Positions 21,100-32,674 of a DNA stretch of 64,000 nt are shown here, piece by piece. The notes below the pieces were generated by a model. It worked only from the letters and a program-made list of their open reading frames with translations. It had not been told where the DNA came from and made no database searches. The first letter of the stretch is position 1, and the number at the start of each line of letters is the position of its first letter. The translations under genes were made by a program, and so were the position numbers. This DNA is from Macrocystis pyrifera. Its lineage: Eukaryota; Sar; Phaeophyceae; Laminariales; Laminariaceae. The stretch is from contig JASSKH010000019.1 in the NCBI GenBank assembly GCA_031763025.1, positions 8,844,250-8,908,249 of the forward strand. The letters are read 5' to 3'.

Positions 21100-23740
21100 T
21101 CCCCAGGAGAGAACCTCCTGGGGCGCGTCTTCAGGCCCGCAAGACACGCGAGGCGCCTGCAGCTGCCCCGCCCTCCTCGGCCGTGTACGCGCTCAGCATT
21201 TCGAGTGCCGTAAGCATACCAGGCTCTAGCTGCAGGGCTTGCGTCGGGGTGGTCTTGCGGGGGTACAATCCGTACGGCACGATGTCCTCGTCGTGCGAGA
21301 AGCGGCACCTTCCTCCACCGGCAGCGCTCTTGTGGGGGCAGTCGGAACCCCTCGCATGAAAAAAGCAGACCCTTCGCTGGCGCAAGGCGTTGATAATCAC
21401 CTTGTCTTCGGCATCCGGGCTCGGTAGCTCGTCCCATTCCTCCCTGCGGTCCGTTGTTTCTCGGTTCCTACTGCCCGGGCGGTCGTTTCTGTCACCTTTG
21501 CGGCTTACAAACGGGGTTCCATGTGCACCCGGGGCGGAAGCGCGGACGTTGGAAAAGGACGCGACGTTTGAGCGATCGTCGACAGCTTCCTCCTCCACGT
21601 CCTTCCCCTCTTCCTCCTCGCCCTCAGAGGATAATTCCCCGTCTACCGCAGCCAGCGCCGCGCACGCGCTGTCCCGGAGCGCCTCTACCTTCTTCCTCCA
21701 CGCCTTGGGTAGTTCCCTGGTGCGCTGTTTACCTCTTTCCTCCCATTCGTCCCTCGACGGAAACCCCCTCGTCTCGTTCTGCCCCAGGGGCAGCCGCTGA
21801 CTCTGGGTTAGCCCCGCTACGCTGCCTCGGCTCCGTCCCGTCAGGGGTGCCACGGCTAGGGGGTAACGACTGCACCGGGTGAGCAGTGCATTGATCAAGC
21901 CGTAGAATATGCCGTGAGAGACTTCTCCGCGGTGTACCATGTACGGATTCAGAGGTTTACCGGCGTCCACGTGTACCGGAGTAAGATATTGCTTAACCTC
22001 AGTTCCCACCTGGATAAGGAGGGATTCCATCCCATTGCGATCGGAGGCGCTGGTAAAGAATAGATTTACCGCTCGTTCACAGAGCTTTGCCACCTTCCTC
22101 CCCGACACGTACCTCCAAAAGCGGACCTCTTCCGACGTGTGCGGCCTCGCCTCGTCTGCAGTTGCCGCGCGAACATGCAGCACCAGCCGGCGGGCTGCGG
22201 CCATCCACGACTCCCCTTGGATGAGCTTTATCTCCGTGAGTGCCGCCTCAGCCCTCTTCTGCGCCTGCCCTGAATGCGCTACCTCGGCTACCAGGATCCG
22301 GCACCACTCCTTCGTTCCTCGAAGGGAATGTGGCAAAACCCCCCTTGTACGAGAGGTACCTCCACCGTAGAGTGCGGGCGCATCAGATCGCGTGTCGCCA
22401 GGGTGTCCGCGATGAGCTTTCCAAAGCACTCGACTCTCCACGGCGTCAGCCTATCTGCTCGGGGCCGGGCAGGATCGATCCCGTCGGTGGAGAACTGGTC
22501 TTGGGGCATGGCCCACGCCGCCCCCTCGACCTGTGACATGATCTTAGTAAGGTTGTCGACGAACAGCACTGGATCGTTCCTTCATGAGAGCTTACCCTGC
22601 GGTTCCACAACCAGTCCCACGAAACCATCTTGGCCTTTTATCAGTCCCATGTCGCCTACGATCTTGCTCACGACCCTTTGGGCCTCTTTCAAACTGCTGG
22701 GTTCCAATGCCCCCAGGTGAGTTGCGGTCTGTGGCGGTGCTACCCCCGTCGGTTGGGGCGTCTGTGCGTTTTGGCTCGACTGCCAGATCCAGTGGGTAGG
22801 ACGGGGGTAGTGCTGGTATCGTGCTCCATGCTGCCCGACGTATGCTGATGGTGCGGGCTGAGGCTGGCGTAACGTTTGCGCATGGGGCACCTGCGCGGGC
22901 GAGTAGTGTGCGCGAGAATACCCCCCCCCCCCATGTTACCCAGACTCCATGGATGCGCTGCGTAGCCAATCGGGTGTGGTGCCAGGCTTGTTGCCGGTGC
23001 CGAGCGTAGGGGCTGCGCCGACACCCGTTGTTGCTGGTGCTGCTGGTGCTGCTGGTGCTGGTGCTGGTGCTGGTGCTGCTGCTGCTGGTGCTGCTGGCGC
23101 TGCTGGTGCGGCAGCTGCTGCTGTTGCTGTGGCAGCTGCTGCCTCTGTTGTGAGAGCGACGACGGCCGTTCCCTTCGATGTTCTGGCGACGGGGACTGTT
23201 GCTGGCTCCGTACTGACCTCCCCTTCTTGCTGCGGCGGCGGCTCTCCCGGGGTGCACTGCCGTGGCTGCTGTCCTGGCTTCGGCGGCGACGGCGTGCCTT
23301 GTGGTCGCGGCCGCGACTGCGGTGGCGGCTTCGTTCCTTGCTGTCGCGGTTGCGGCCGTGGTGAAGACGGCGGCGTTCTTGGCTATCGCGGCTGTGGCCA
23401 CGGCGGCCGCTGCGTTTTTTTTTCCGTCGCTGCCCCGGCCTCGCCGGCGGCGGCTGCGGCGCTCGCTGCTGTCGCGGCTACGGCTGCGTCGGCGTTCCTT
23501 GTGGTTGCGGCCGCGACTGTGGTGACGACGGCGGCGTTCTTGGCTAGCGCGGCCGTGGCCACGGCGGCCGCTGCGTTTTTTTCTGTCTCTGCCCCGGCCC
23601 CGGCGGCTGCGGCGCTCGCTACTGTCGCGCCGCTCCTGCCCGCTGCTAGAGCGGCGGCCACGGCTACGAGGACCGCTATCCTCCCGCTCCTGGTCGCGAC
23701 CACGGCCGTAGTTGCTAGATGGGTAGGGTTCGCCCATGCC
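21100..23740 (-). mobile_element. gag-like region of the Ty3-type element
   Basis: The N-terminal part is rich in Arg, Ser, Gly and Asp (RGRDRKKRSGRRGHGRAS-like repeats) and is followed by Ser/Thr-rich runs from (CTG)n-type DNA near 23030-23110. The C-terminal part carries a CCCH-like cluster, CFFHARGSDCPHKS...CRFSH, near 21290-21370, where a zinc knuckle would be expected in many gag proteins. Position upstream of protease supports gag. Confidence 0.65.
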
Positions 23741-24832
23741 CCCCCTCCTACGCTGTGGACGCGTTCGAGAGGATGACCGCTGTTGCTGCGGTTACCACCG
23801 CGGTCCTGGTCGTTGTCGCTCCCCCGGTCGCTGCTTCTACGAAATGGTCCGTCGCCCCGCGTACTGCCTCCTTCGCCGGAACGGACGTCCTCGTTGGTAG
23901 CGTGGCTGTCGTCCATGTTTCTCCAATTTCCTTCCCTTTCCTTTCTGCGGTCTGCTGTACGGTTTACCCGGCGTGTACGCTCTGGGCATTGTATGACAAC
24001 ACAGAAAAAAAAACAAAAAGGAAAGGACACATGTATCTGGTTGTATTTTGAACATATATTCACATGCGGTCAGCATCGTTCACAGCCCTTGTGTTGTTTG
24101 AGATTGTCTGCGTGTCGGGTGGACAGACTTGTCCTGAAAAAAAAAATAGTGTTGGTGTTTTAAAATTCTTGGTCCATGCTTGGCCTGAAAGCGAGTTACG
24201 TGTTCGTAAGAAAAAAAATGTGTTATAAATGACCTCGCTCTTGGACGGCATCAGTACAGCAATAGGTTCTACATGATTACTTACCGGTGTCACCTAACCC
24301 GGGCGAACGGCATACGAGACTATGCGTGTATCAGTACGTACGGCGCCTTTGGTCTGTCGACACCTGTCGTGTGCATTTGTTTTTGAAGATGATATGTGGT
24401 CAATAGCATGCAGTCATTTATTAACGAACGTGCAAGTGTGTGAACATGTACAATGAGCAGGCAAACGAGCAAGGGCAACAGGCAGACGGAGCACGAGCAA
24501 CGAGTATGCCTGCATGCATTGACCGAGCACATATCTTGAAAGCAATACAGAACGAACAGGCGAAGCGCCATTGGCAGCGTGCACACATAACAGCATTGCA
24601 AGTATGGCCATAATGCCAGGCGGGCAAAACAAAAACATGCAGATTTTCACATGTATACGAATGTGGGTGTACAAGAGTGAATATGACTAATATACGAGAT
24701 CAATGTGAGGTGACGCATGAGCATGCATGATAGCATCATTCCCCCGATTTTGCAAACTCTTCGGATCCCCTGCAACTGTTTTGCAGACACTCCGATCTCC
24801 TGCAATGCACTTCGATCAGCCTGGGTTCATCA

Positions 24833-25293
24833 TGTTACAGCAGGGTATAGCTCTCAGACCCTAAAAAGGATCTGCGCTCGTTAGATATCTGAGGCCGGCT
24901 CACCTGTTGTTTGGTAGTTCGAGGAAGTGCCTTCAGGCAATAATGATCGGGTCACGCAGAACGTGGATCGATGCAATGCAGTAGATGCAAGCAGTCAGCG
25001 TGAACACTCAACGAAGCATCACAGACACGATGACGGGCATGACGGGCAAGGCAGGGCCCAAGGGGCTGGGGGTCGATAGGACAGGTATCACAGATCACTT
25101 GGCTTTGACTTTCTTTCTTCACTCTTGGTGGTGTCGAGTAAACACCGGGTGGTCTCGGAACCTCATTACTGGCTCTGTACCCGAGACCGAAGGCGTTCCC
25201 ACACCGGGGATCCTCCCTGCCCCTATAAGATCCGCCCAGAGGATGCTAGTCAAAGCTTGCCCTCTGCCTATCGAATAGACCCGACGCGTGACA
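24833..25293 (-). repeat. LTR of the Ty3-type element (5' LTR in element orientation)
   Basis: 461 bp, same ends as the other LTR. The inner neighbour on the minus strand begins TGATGAACCCAGGCTG, the position where a primer-binding site is expected; I do not recognise the tRNA. Confidence 0.9.
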
Positions 25294-25317
25294 CTGATCA
25301 GAACAGCTGTCTCACGC

Positions 25318-25375
25318 CGTATTATCCTCCTCGAAGCACTGTCGCCGTAGTATCCTCCTCGAAGCACTGTCGGCG
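25318..25375. repeat. Tandem duplication, 29 bp, two copies
   Basis: TATCCTCCTCGAAGCACTGT occurs twice, with GTATTA or GTAGTA in front. Local duplication beside the LTR. Confidence 0.75.
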
Positions 25376-25389
25376 CTGCAACACAAATG

Positions 25390-26082
25390 CCAAAATCAGG
25401 TATACCTGATCCGTTTGAGCCAAAATCAGGTACATCCTATAACCAAAGCAAAAAACGCGCGCTACGAGCGGTGTGATGTTTATGACAATCCGAAAAAAAA
25501 GAATGCGCCTAAAGCATTGAGCATGCCACATGGCCTCCAAAATCTGAATTGTTTTGTTTTCTTCAGGGTATAGGTACCACGGTGGCTCCACTTGGACCTG
25601 CAAAGAGTCACTATTAATATGCTTCGTTTGTTTCGCCACGGCGGGAGCGCCAAGAAGAGTATTTACTCTGGCGCCCCCCCCCCGTTGACAGCTTTAAAGG
25701 TTCAAGACCGTCCTCGCGGAACCGCCTGCTTTATCTTGCCGTACCAAACCTGAGACCACCTCGACGCGGGGTGGTGCAGACGAAACACCGAGTGTCCATG
25801 GTGCTGTAAAGACTGCTGTGAACATAGAAAACAACAGAGTACACACAACAACAAACTGGAGCACATCGCACACCCCAAAGGAGAAAAAGTGAAATCAGCG
25901 TATGCATGTATGCATTGTATATACATACTATACGTACTTTTACGTACGACGTACGAGTACAGAGTTTATACGTCAACACAGAAGAATTCAACCGAGGGAG
26001 GGCAGACGCGTACGGAGAGAAAACACAGCAGTGTACGTATGGCCTCTCTTGTTGGTTCAAAGTTGGCCAAAATCAGTTGAAA
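25390..26082 (-). repeat. Dispersed repeat family C, right copy
   Basis: Reverse-complement partner of 14128-14782, slightly longer owing to an expanded TACGTACG-rich part near 25930. Ends at AAAATCAGTTGAAAG. Confidence 0.7.
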
Positions 26083-26860
26083 GCTAGACAGAGTAGATAA
26101 AATGAGGTGTACCTTGGCCTTTTCATACCAAAATCAGTTACAATGGCAGCTTGGCCAATAGCTGGGCTCCTGGTGCGTGTTTTGTACTTGATTTCAGTAT
26201 GTAACTGTTTTTGGCACGAAAGTGGCCAGGTATACCTGATTTTGGCAAAAACCCAATATTTAATATGATTTTAGTGCACGCGGAAAATATACCTGGCAAT
26301 TGGTACGTATGAAGAGTGCGTCCCTCCGTTTGCCCCCGGTAGTCACGAACGTGCTGGTCTTATGAAATAACCTGCTCTGTTCCACAATTTGTCGTTGAAA
26401 TTTCCGGACTCAGATGTTGTTCTGCACGGACCATGTTCTTCGTATTAATAGCGTTTTTGCGGGGTTGGGAGTGTGGCCATGTAGTCGTTGTTGGTCTAGA
26501 AACTTGTCTTCCATCGTCGTCGTGATAGCGATGGCTGATGGTGAATGCGGCATTATATTGGATGATCCTGGACGTGAAAAAAACACGATGATGAGTTTTT
26601 GAAGCTGCTTGGTGTTTGTGTTACCAGGTACAAGGCTTAGGTCGGTAGGCGACTGGCTAACCTTTTACCAAAAGCCCAACGAACTAATACCTTAACAAAT
26701 GGCGTCGTCGGCAGGACATGGATGGCTGGTCGTGGGGTCGAATCACACCTCCACCATCCACCATGAAAACGCTTTTAATGAAAAATGAATTTCCTTATGT
26801 AAGGAATATGATAAAAACACTCTTCCTGGGTCCCCAGAGATTGTTAAGAACTGCGGACTT
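26083..26860. other. Small palindromic segment, otherwise no gene
   Basis: 26105-26260 contains CCAAAATCAGTTAC near its left end and GTAACTGTTTTTGG then CAGGTATACCTGATTTTGGC near its right end, resembling a short derivative of family C. The rest shows no supportable exon. Confidence 0.45.
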
Positions 26861-27000
26861 GTTTTTATTTTATTATCATCACTTTTACTTTCCAGCCTAA
26901 CTCGTAGGAGGTTTTACCCTCAGCGATCATCTGGACAAGCCGTGATCACAGGTGTCATCCCTTCTCCCCCCCCGGTACGTGCCTTTATTTTTTGTCGCGC
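26861..27000 (-). mobile_element. SINE copy 6, 3' fragment, inverted
   Basis: On the plus strand it begins with a T-rich tail (TTTATTTTATTATCATCAC), then TTTTACTTTCCAGCC and CTCCCCCCCCGGTACGTGCC, which is the reverse complement of the 3' half of the SINE body. It is truncated at both the head and most of the body. Confidence 0.75.
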
Positions 27001-27031
27001 AGGCACGTACGGCCCAAAACGAAGATCAAGG

Positions 27032-28188
27032 TATTAGGTATGGCGATTGACGTGGGTACCAGCGCGTAGCTGATGTATACGTCGAGACTCGATTGCCTAT
27101 GGCTGGTCAATGCACAGTCGATGTTCGAGGCAAACACGTAGTCACTGTCAGGTGACTAGTACGAGAAGCTTCAATAGAAGAGAAGAAGATGGTGTGGTGA
27201 CCCCAAGCCACAGTGTTGATTCATTTGCTCAGCTGGAAGCTGATGATGGTGAGCAAAAGTAGAGTGAGCTCAAAGGGGAGCGGTGCGCGTGTGCACTCAC
27301 GGCTCGAAACAAAGGACGACCCCTACAATTCGTTAAAAAACAAAAAAAGGGAAATACCCTTGCATTCAGGTCAATATAAAACAACACGGAGACCTGCAGT
27401 TCTACTCCTAAAAACTATATAACTTGGGGTACGTACTCATGACCCTCTTGTAGCCAATGTGGTTACTTCAACCACAACTAAAAGTATGCTACTGGTCCCG
27501 GTGGGATACTGAAGATACCCTGTCCATTATTTCCAGTGCGCACGTACCAGGTACTACTGGCTGTGCATGTGCTGCTGTAGATTATGTACGTACGTAATAC
27601 AGTAGATCCACGATGCTGGTTGTTATTGAAACCTATTATGCAGTGCGTACGAGTGCACAGCAGTAGATATTGTAGGACTGCTGCTGTGTACTGCTACTAC
27701 TCACAGACTGGAAAACTGTCCGCTGTACTTAGAAGTTAGAAATGCGTAAATATATACCAGATGACGCAAGTGCTATCGAGTAACGACTATAACGGCTACT
27801 GACAAGTATCATCTCTACTACCTCCTCCCGTTAAGCATACGCTTTCATACTCTGCGTTACATGCTAAAACTTCTCCAAAAGAAACACATGCAACATCAAG
27901 TGATGATGTTGCTATTGGGAACAAACACTTGTACATAATGTACCTACATGAGTTCCAAGGATAATCAGTTGTACATGATGTACCTACCGCTTGAGATCCA
28001 AGGAGTGAATTCAACACGTACAAGACAACGAAATAACCGAACATAAAATCGTTCTCTTCTTCTACTGTTGTGACACCTGCTAGTATGAGATGGGTGTGTA
28101 CCTAAATTATGGTTGCTACAGGAGTACCTGTTATGCAGCAGCGACTAGATGATACTGGCTACTGCTGCAATAGATGTCATCCCTAATA
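27032..28188 (-). repeat. LTR of the copia-type element, left
   Basis: Begins TATTAGGTATGGCGATTGAC and ends ATCCCTAATA; matches 32675-33841. The segment 28140-28340 just beyond its end is a diverged copy of LTR sequence 27780-28060 (both with CTGCGTTACATGC), suggesting an older duplication. Confidence 0.85.
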
Positions 28189-29145
28189 CGACCCCTCGAT
28201 GCGTTAACACATCGAACTGAACTGAATTTTGAAATTCAACTGTGGAACAATGTACTCGTTGCTTCTGCGTTACATGCCATACTTCAAAAAATGAACGCAA
28301 CAAGGCGATACTTGTTGCGATGAAAATATTCAACATAAACTACTGAGAGCTAGCTCATTCTTCTTGAATACCCGGGGGGTTACACAAAACAAGCAGATGT
28401 AAAATATCCAGCCCTGCTACTTTTCTGCACATGTTATGCAAGCTTAGCTATCACTCCAAGAATCATCAAACCGTGAACTATATTCCAGTCAGTTAAACGA
28501 CGAAGCAATACTAAATGTGCGCAGTAGTCTAAAACAGTGAATTTGTTCATCATTCCGCAACAAGAATAGTAGTGAACAAACTATTAACGTTCCTGCCGCC
28601 CGCAAAACAAACGAAAGAACATGTTTTTGATACTGCCAGCTTAACGCTGTAACAAGATATGCTGTTATCAGAGAGACATCCCCCTCGTGTATGCTAATCT
28701 CTTGTTTGGACTCATCTAGGTGGAAAGTTCTCCCGCCATACATCCTGAAGTTCCGGAGATGACGAACTCTTTTCAACTACACCTTCGAACCTAATGATTC
28801 GACTTGGTTACAATGCACCCTTACTTGGTTCTGACTTTATATAAAATCTTGCTCAACACCGGTCATTGTACTGCACTCTAGGGAAGATGGACGGGATACG
28901 CTACCAATGAATGCAAAAAATCCAGTGATCAGTTCGTTGACCCAAGGAAATGAATTTCTTATCCGCCCCGTACAAATTGAACATGCGACAGCCCACAGCT
29001 TCGGTAAGGGAGACAATACGGTTCACGCTTCCAGTAGCTTGACCTTGTTGGTGTAGACGTCGGTGGTCATCCGATGTGCTTGGTCCGTTTTTGTTTTTCT
29101 TAGGACTTGAGGCTCAACTTATCTTGAAGTTGGAGAGGTAGTCTT
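28189..29145. other. Interior of the copia-type element, nothing recognisable
   Basis: Between the left LTR and the RNase H-like fragment I recognise no domain. Short minus-strand frames (28489-28776) are unsupported. Confidence 0.45.
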
Positions 29146-31401
29146 TTACATTCCCTCAAAACTGATTGTCGTCTCATCTCCACCTCCACTGTTAATTAAG
29201 CAGTCAGTGTCTGCTTCTTGGTCCCGATGTTGATGGGCTCTCCGTCCAGCAAGAAGAAGATTCCTGAAGTTGGCTTGCGGTTGTACACGAAGGCCGTAGT
29301 CGCCAGTGGCTCTTGATCGTCCTGTGTCGGTGCCGCAGATCCTGTCCCGGGGGTTTCCCGTGGTTGTCGTTCCGTTATCGTGAGCGTGTGGACCTCCTTC
29401 AGCTGACGGTTTGTCTCTGTGTTCTCTGTTTTGGGCTCGGCTCGTGTGGAGGTACGAGTCAGACACAGCCCTCGAGAAGCTGACACGACCCCTGGTGCGT
29501 GAAGCAGGCGGTGATATTTCAGCGGATACTCCGGTGATGCCAGACGATGATAATCCAGCTGATGATCCGGTGATGCCAGGTGATGATCCAGCTGATGATC
29601 TGGTGATCCCAGATGACGTTGATCCAGTGATTCCAGACGCGCATGCTCCGTTGATCCCAGACGTTGATGCTCCGATGATGATCCAGCTGATTCAGATGAT
29701 CCGGTGATCCCAGATGATGTTGATCCAGTGATCCCAGACGTGGATGCTCCGGTGATCCCAGACGCTGATGCCCCGATGATCCCAGATGATGATGCCACGA
29801 TTATCCCAGATAGATACGCATGCTCCGATGACCCCAGATGACGATGATCCGATGATCCCGGGTGATGCTGCTCCGGGGAATGAATGGCATCGTAGTGTTT
29901 TGGTGGGGATTTGATCACCCAGTTTTCCTCCTCCGAGATCCGGAAAGGGTCTCTAATGGTGTAGGCGAAATCCACACACGTGTCCGGGGGGTCTTCCCCC
30001 GATGCCCCTTTGGCGTGCATGCTGTCGAAGGTCTCCTCGACTCTTGGATTGTGTACCGTACTGGCGGTCTCGTGATGCGGTGCATCCATTGTGACTCCAG
30101 CCAGCGTGGAAGATTCAACCCCGGGCGAAGCAGCAGATGCGTCCCAGGGTGAAAAAGAAGTAGCTCCTGAAGATGATGACACTCCAGCTTGTTGCGGTAG
30201 TGTTGCAGTCTCTGATGATGGCGTTTCGGTCCCTGATGAGAATCTTTAGTCCGTGGTGATGGTGTTCCGGCCCATAGTGAGGATACTCCAGCTCCCGTCG
30301 ATGATGCTCCGGCTGTTGTTGTCGATGACGTGTCCTCTTCCAGAAGGTTGCTTGCGGACGGCTTCTCGTCGTCGTTCACCGGAGGTGATATCGCGCTCGG
30401 TACAGCGCCGTTACTTTGGAGGCGGGTAACGTTCCGAGTCGTCGTGAAATGTGGTCTTGTGTACAGAACACCACTTCTGCTCAGCTTCATCGTTGGATCC
30501 TGCCTTGATCTTCGAGAAGATTCCTTGTTGTACTTGTTGGCTAGTTTTTTAAGAGCCCGCTGACCATCCCCGCACGTACAACTCGAGTCTTCGTTCGCCC
30601 TGTCATAGTCAGCAATTACCCTGTCAAAAGAAGCCTGAGCTCCCGTGCCGGTCGTTTCTTCGGTTGGTCGGGGTTTCTCTCTGATCAGGCTTGCAATGTC
30701 TCTTCGCGCGACGCTGGGCACTGCCGCCTGCCTCTTACGCCATTCGCGAAAATCCCCTGGCTTGCCGCCGTCGGACTTCGTCAGTCCTTTGATAGCATTG
30801 GCGAGGTTGCCGCTGTTGTTGTTGAAAGCTGAGTCCCCCATGATGATGAGTTGTACTTGGCCAGGCGGTCTTGTATGATACTACACTAACAGTACCGTAT
30901 GTACAGCAGTATCTCTTGGAGTGGCTGCCGAACAATGCTCGGGGATCCCGAGGCTTCCAAATAGCCGTATGTATGTATGATGGAGCAGTACAATACTCGA
31001 CTTTGAGTCCAGATTTTGGAGTGCATACTAGCTTCGTATGAGAAATATGGCACGAGGTGAGATGTACACACACTTTCAACAACGCAGTGATGCTCGCTGG
31101 GTATCTCGCACAGATGAAACAGTCCTGACTGCAGTAGTACGGTAGCAGTTGATAGCAGACGCCTATTTATGCGGGACCCTCTGGATGCGCGCAGTGGAAC
31201 TGATACCATTGAAGTTGATGTCGTACTTGTATGATTCTACAGCAGTACGAGTAGTGCACTCAGGTACAGTATTAGTAGTACTACTGTAGGTACCAGTACT
31301 GCTGTGTGAATAACTTGTCGTATCCTCCTCGCAGAAAAACTATTGAAAAATAGTTATCGTTCTAACAGTCGTGTGTCTTGTCACAGACCTACGTGAAGTG
31401 C

Positions 31402-32200
31402 TAGTGACGACTGCAAAAAAAAATCTCTCTGGGGCCGACGACCCTCTTGGAAATTTATCGACGTTCAGCGCTCCTTTGACAGATATCAGAATACTTGTCG
31501 GGAGTTAACTTCTATGCCGGTGTAGTAACGACTGTCATGTAATCTCTCTGGGGCCGACGACCCTCTTGGAAATTTATCGAAGTTCATCGCTCTTTTGACA
31601 GATAGCAAAATGCTTATCGGGAGTTAACTTCTATGCCGCTGTAGTAACGACTTTCAAGCGATCTCTCTGGGGCCGACGGTCCTCTTGGAAATTTATCGAA
31701 GTTCAGCGCTCCTTTAACAGATGGCAGACTATTATCGGGAGTTAACTTCTATGCCGCTGTTGCTCAGAGTGACTGAGGCTCATGATCCACGAAATGGACT
31801 ACACTTGACAGAGCTCCTTAACCCCAGCGGTGCTGTGGGTTGTGGCGAAGTTGTCCTTAACAGCGTACAGCAGAATCTTACTCGACGTGTTGATCGAGGT
31901 TTTTGTATTTTCTAGGCTCCCTCGCATTGGAAGGTCCTGTCAGAAACTGGTGAAGTCAGGGACTCCTTCAATGGACAGCTATCACGCTTGTCGGGAGTTT
32001 GCTTCTGTGCCACTGTTGTAGTGACGACTATGAAAAAAATCTTACTGGGCCGACGCCCTCTTGGAAACTCGAAGTTCAGCGCTCCTTTGACATATAGCAG
32101 GGTGCTTATCGGGAGTTGACTTCTATACCGCTATTGCTCAGAGTGACTGAGGCTTACGATCCACGAAATGGACTACGCTCGGCAGAGCTCCTAACTTTCA
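31402..32200. repeat. Minisatellite with about 123-bp unit and a higher-order copy
   Basis: The unit contains ATCTCTCTGGGGCCGACG, CCTCTTGGAAATTTATCG and TCGGGAGTTAACTTCTATGC. Three tandem copies start near 31402, 31525 and 31648, and further degenerate copies lie at about 31915 and 32020. A larger module (TGCTCAGAGTGACTGAGGCT...GGACTACRCT) at 31758 recurs at 32125. The array lies between the right LTR and the gag-like part, i.e. in the element's 5' leader. Confidence 0.8.
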
Positions 32201-32674
32201 GACGTGCTTGGTTGTGATGTGGAGTTGCTGGTGAGCAGCGTACAGCGGTTACACTCGAGTTTTGCTAGAGGTTATTGGTCCTCGTCTATGAAAAGACAAA
32301 GGGGAGCAGGTGAGATTTTCACAGCTCCTTACGCGGTGGTGCTCTGTGGGTGTCTCTATCGTAGTTATAGCAATTTGACTACAGCAGTAGTGAACGACAG
32401 CACTAGTAGAAAGCCCTACGCAGGACCCTCTTAGAAGCACGAGGTGTCCGTACCACGTGTCACCCGCGTTTCAACGAAGTGCGTAGACCTTCGATATTTG
32501 GTTCCTCTCGTCGTGGAAGAAGCTCCCTTTTTCGTACGTAGCAGCAGGTTCTTGATCTTGAAAAAGTCCAGTCCTCCTCCTGCTGTATAGCGAGCCAGTA
32601 GCAGTTTAGGGTGGCGGTCTTGGGCCACCGCTGCTAGCAGCGTGCCGCGTTTACGCGTTCCGAGGCTCATATCC

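Larger units (their letters stand above)
16431..25293 (-). mobile_element. Ty3-type LTR retrotransposon with a C5 methyltransferase-like domain
   Basis: This 8.86-kb element is bounded by two 461-bp direct repeats and reads on the minus strand. In order it has a 5' leader (24064-24832), an Arg- and Ala-rich gag-like region (about 21100-23740) and a protease with LVDTGAGG near 20810. Then come a reverse transcriptase (about 18770-19750), RNase H (about 18394-18756) and a methyltransferase-like domain (about 17209-18147). The RT and RNase H motifs are Ty3/Gypsy-like. I see no HHCC or DDE integrase pattern. The LTRs are about 97 percent identical by eye (roughly 13 differences), so the insertion is fairly young. 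I find no matching target duplication. Coding is interrupted by about two or three breaks. Confidence 0.9.

Noticed and set aside
22949-23776. 275-residue Ala/Val-rich plus-strand frame
   Set aside because: It is the antisense of the Arg-rich gag-like region of the Ty3-type element.
31402-32200. Possible CRISPR-like array
   Set aside because: Units are long, degenerate and directly adjacent, with no short constant repeat separated by unique spacers, and the context is eukaryotic.
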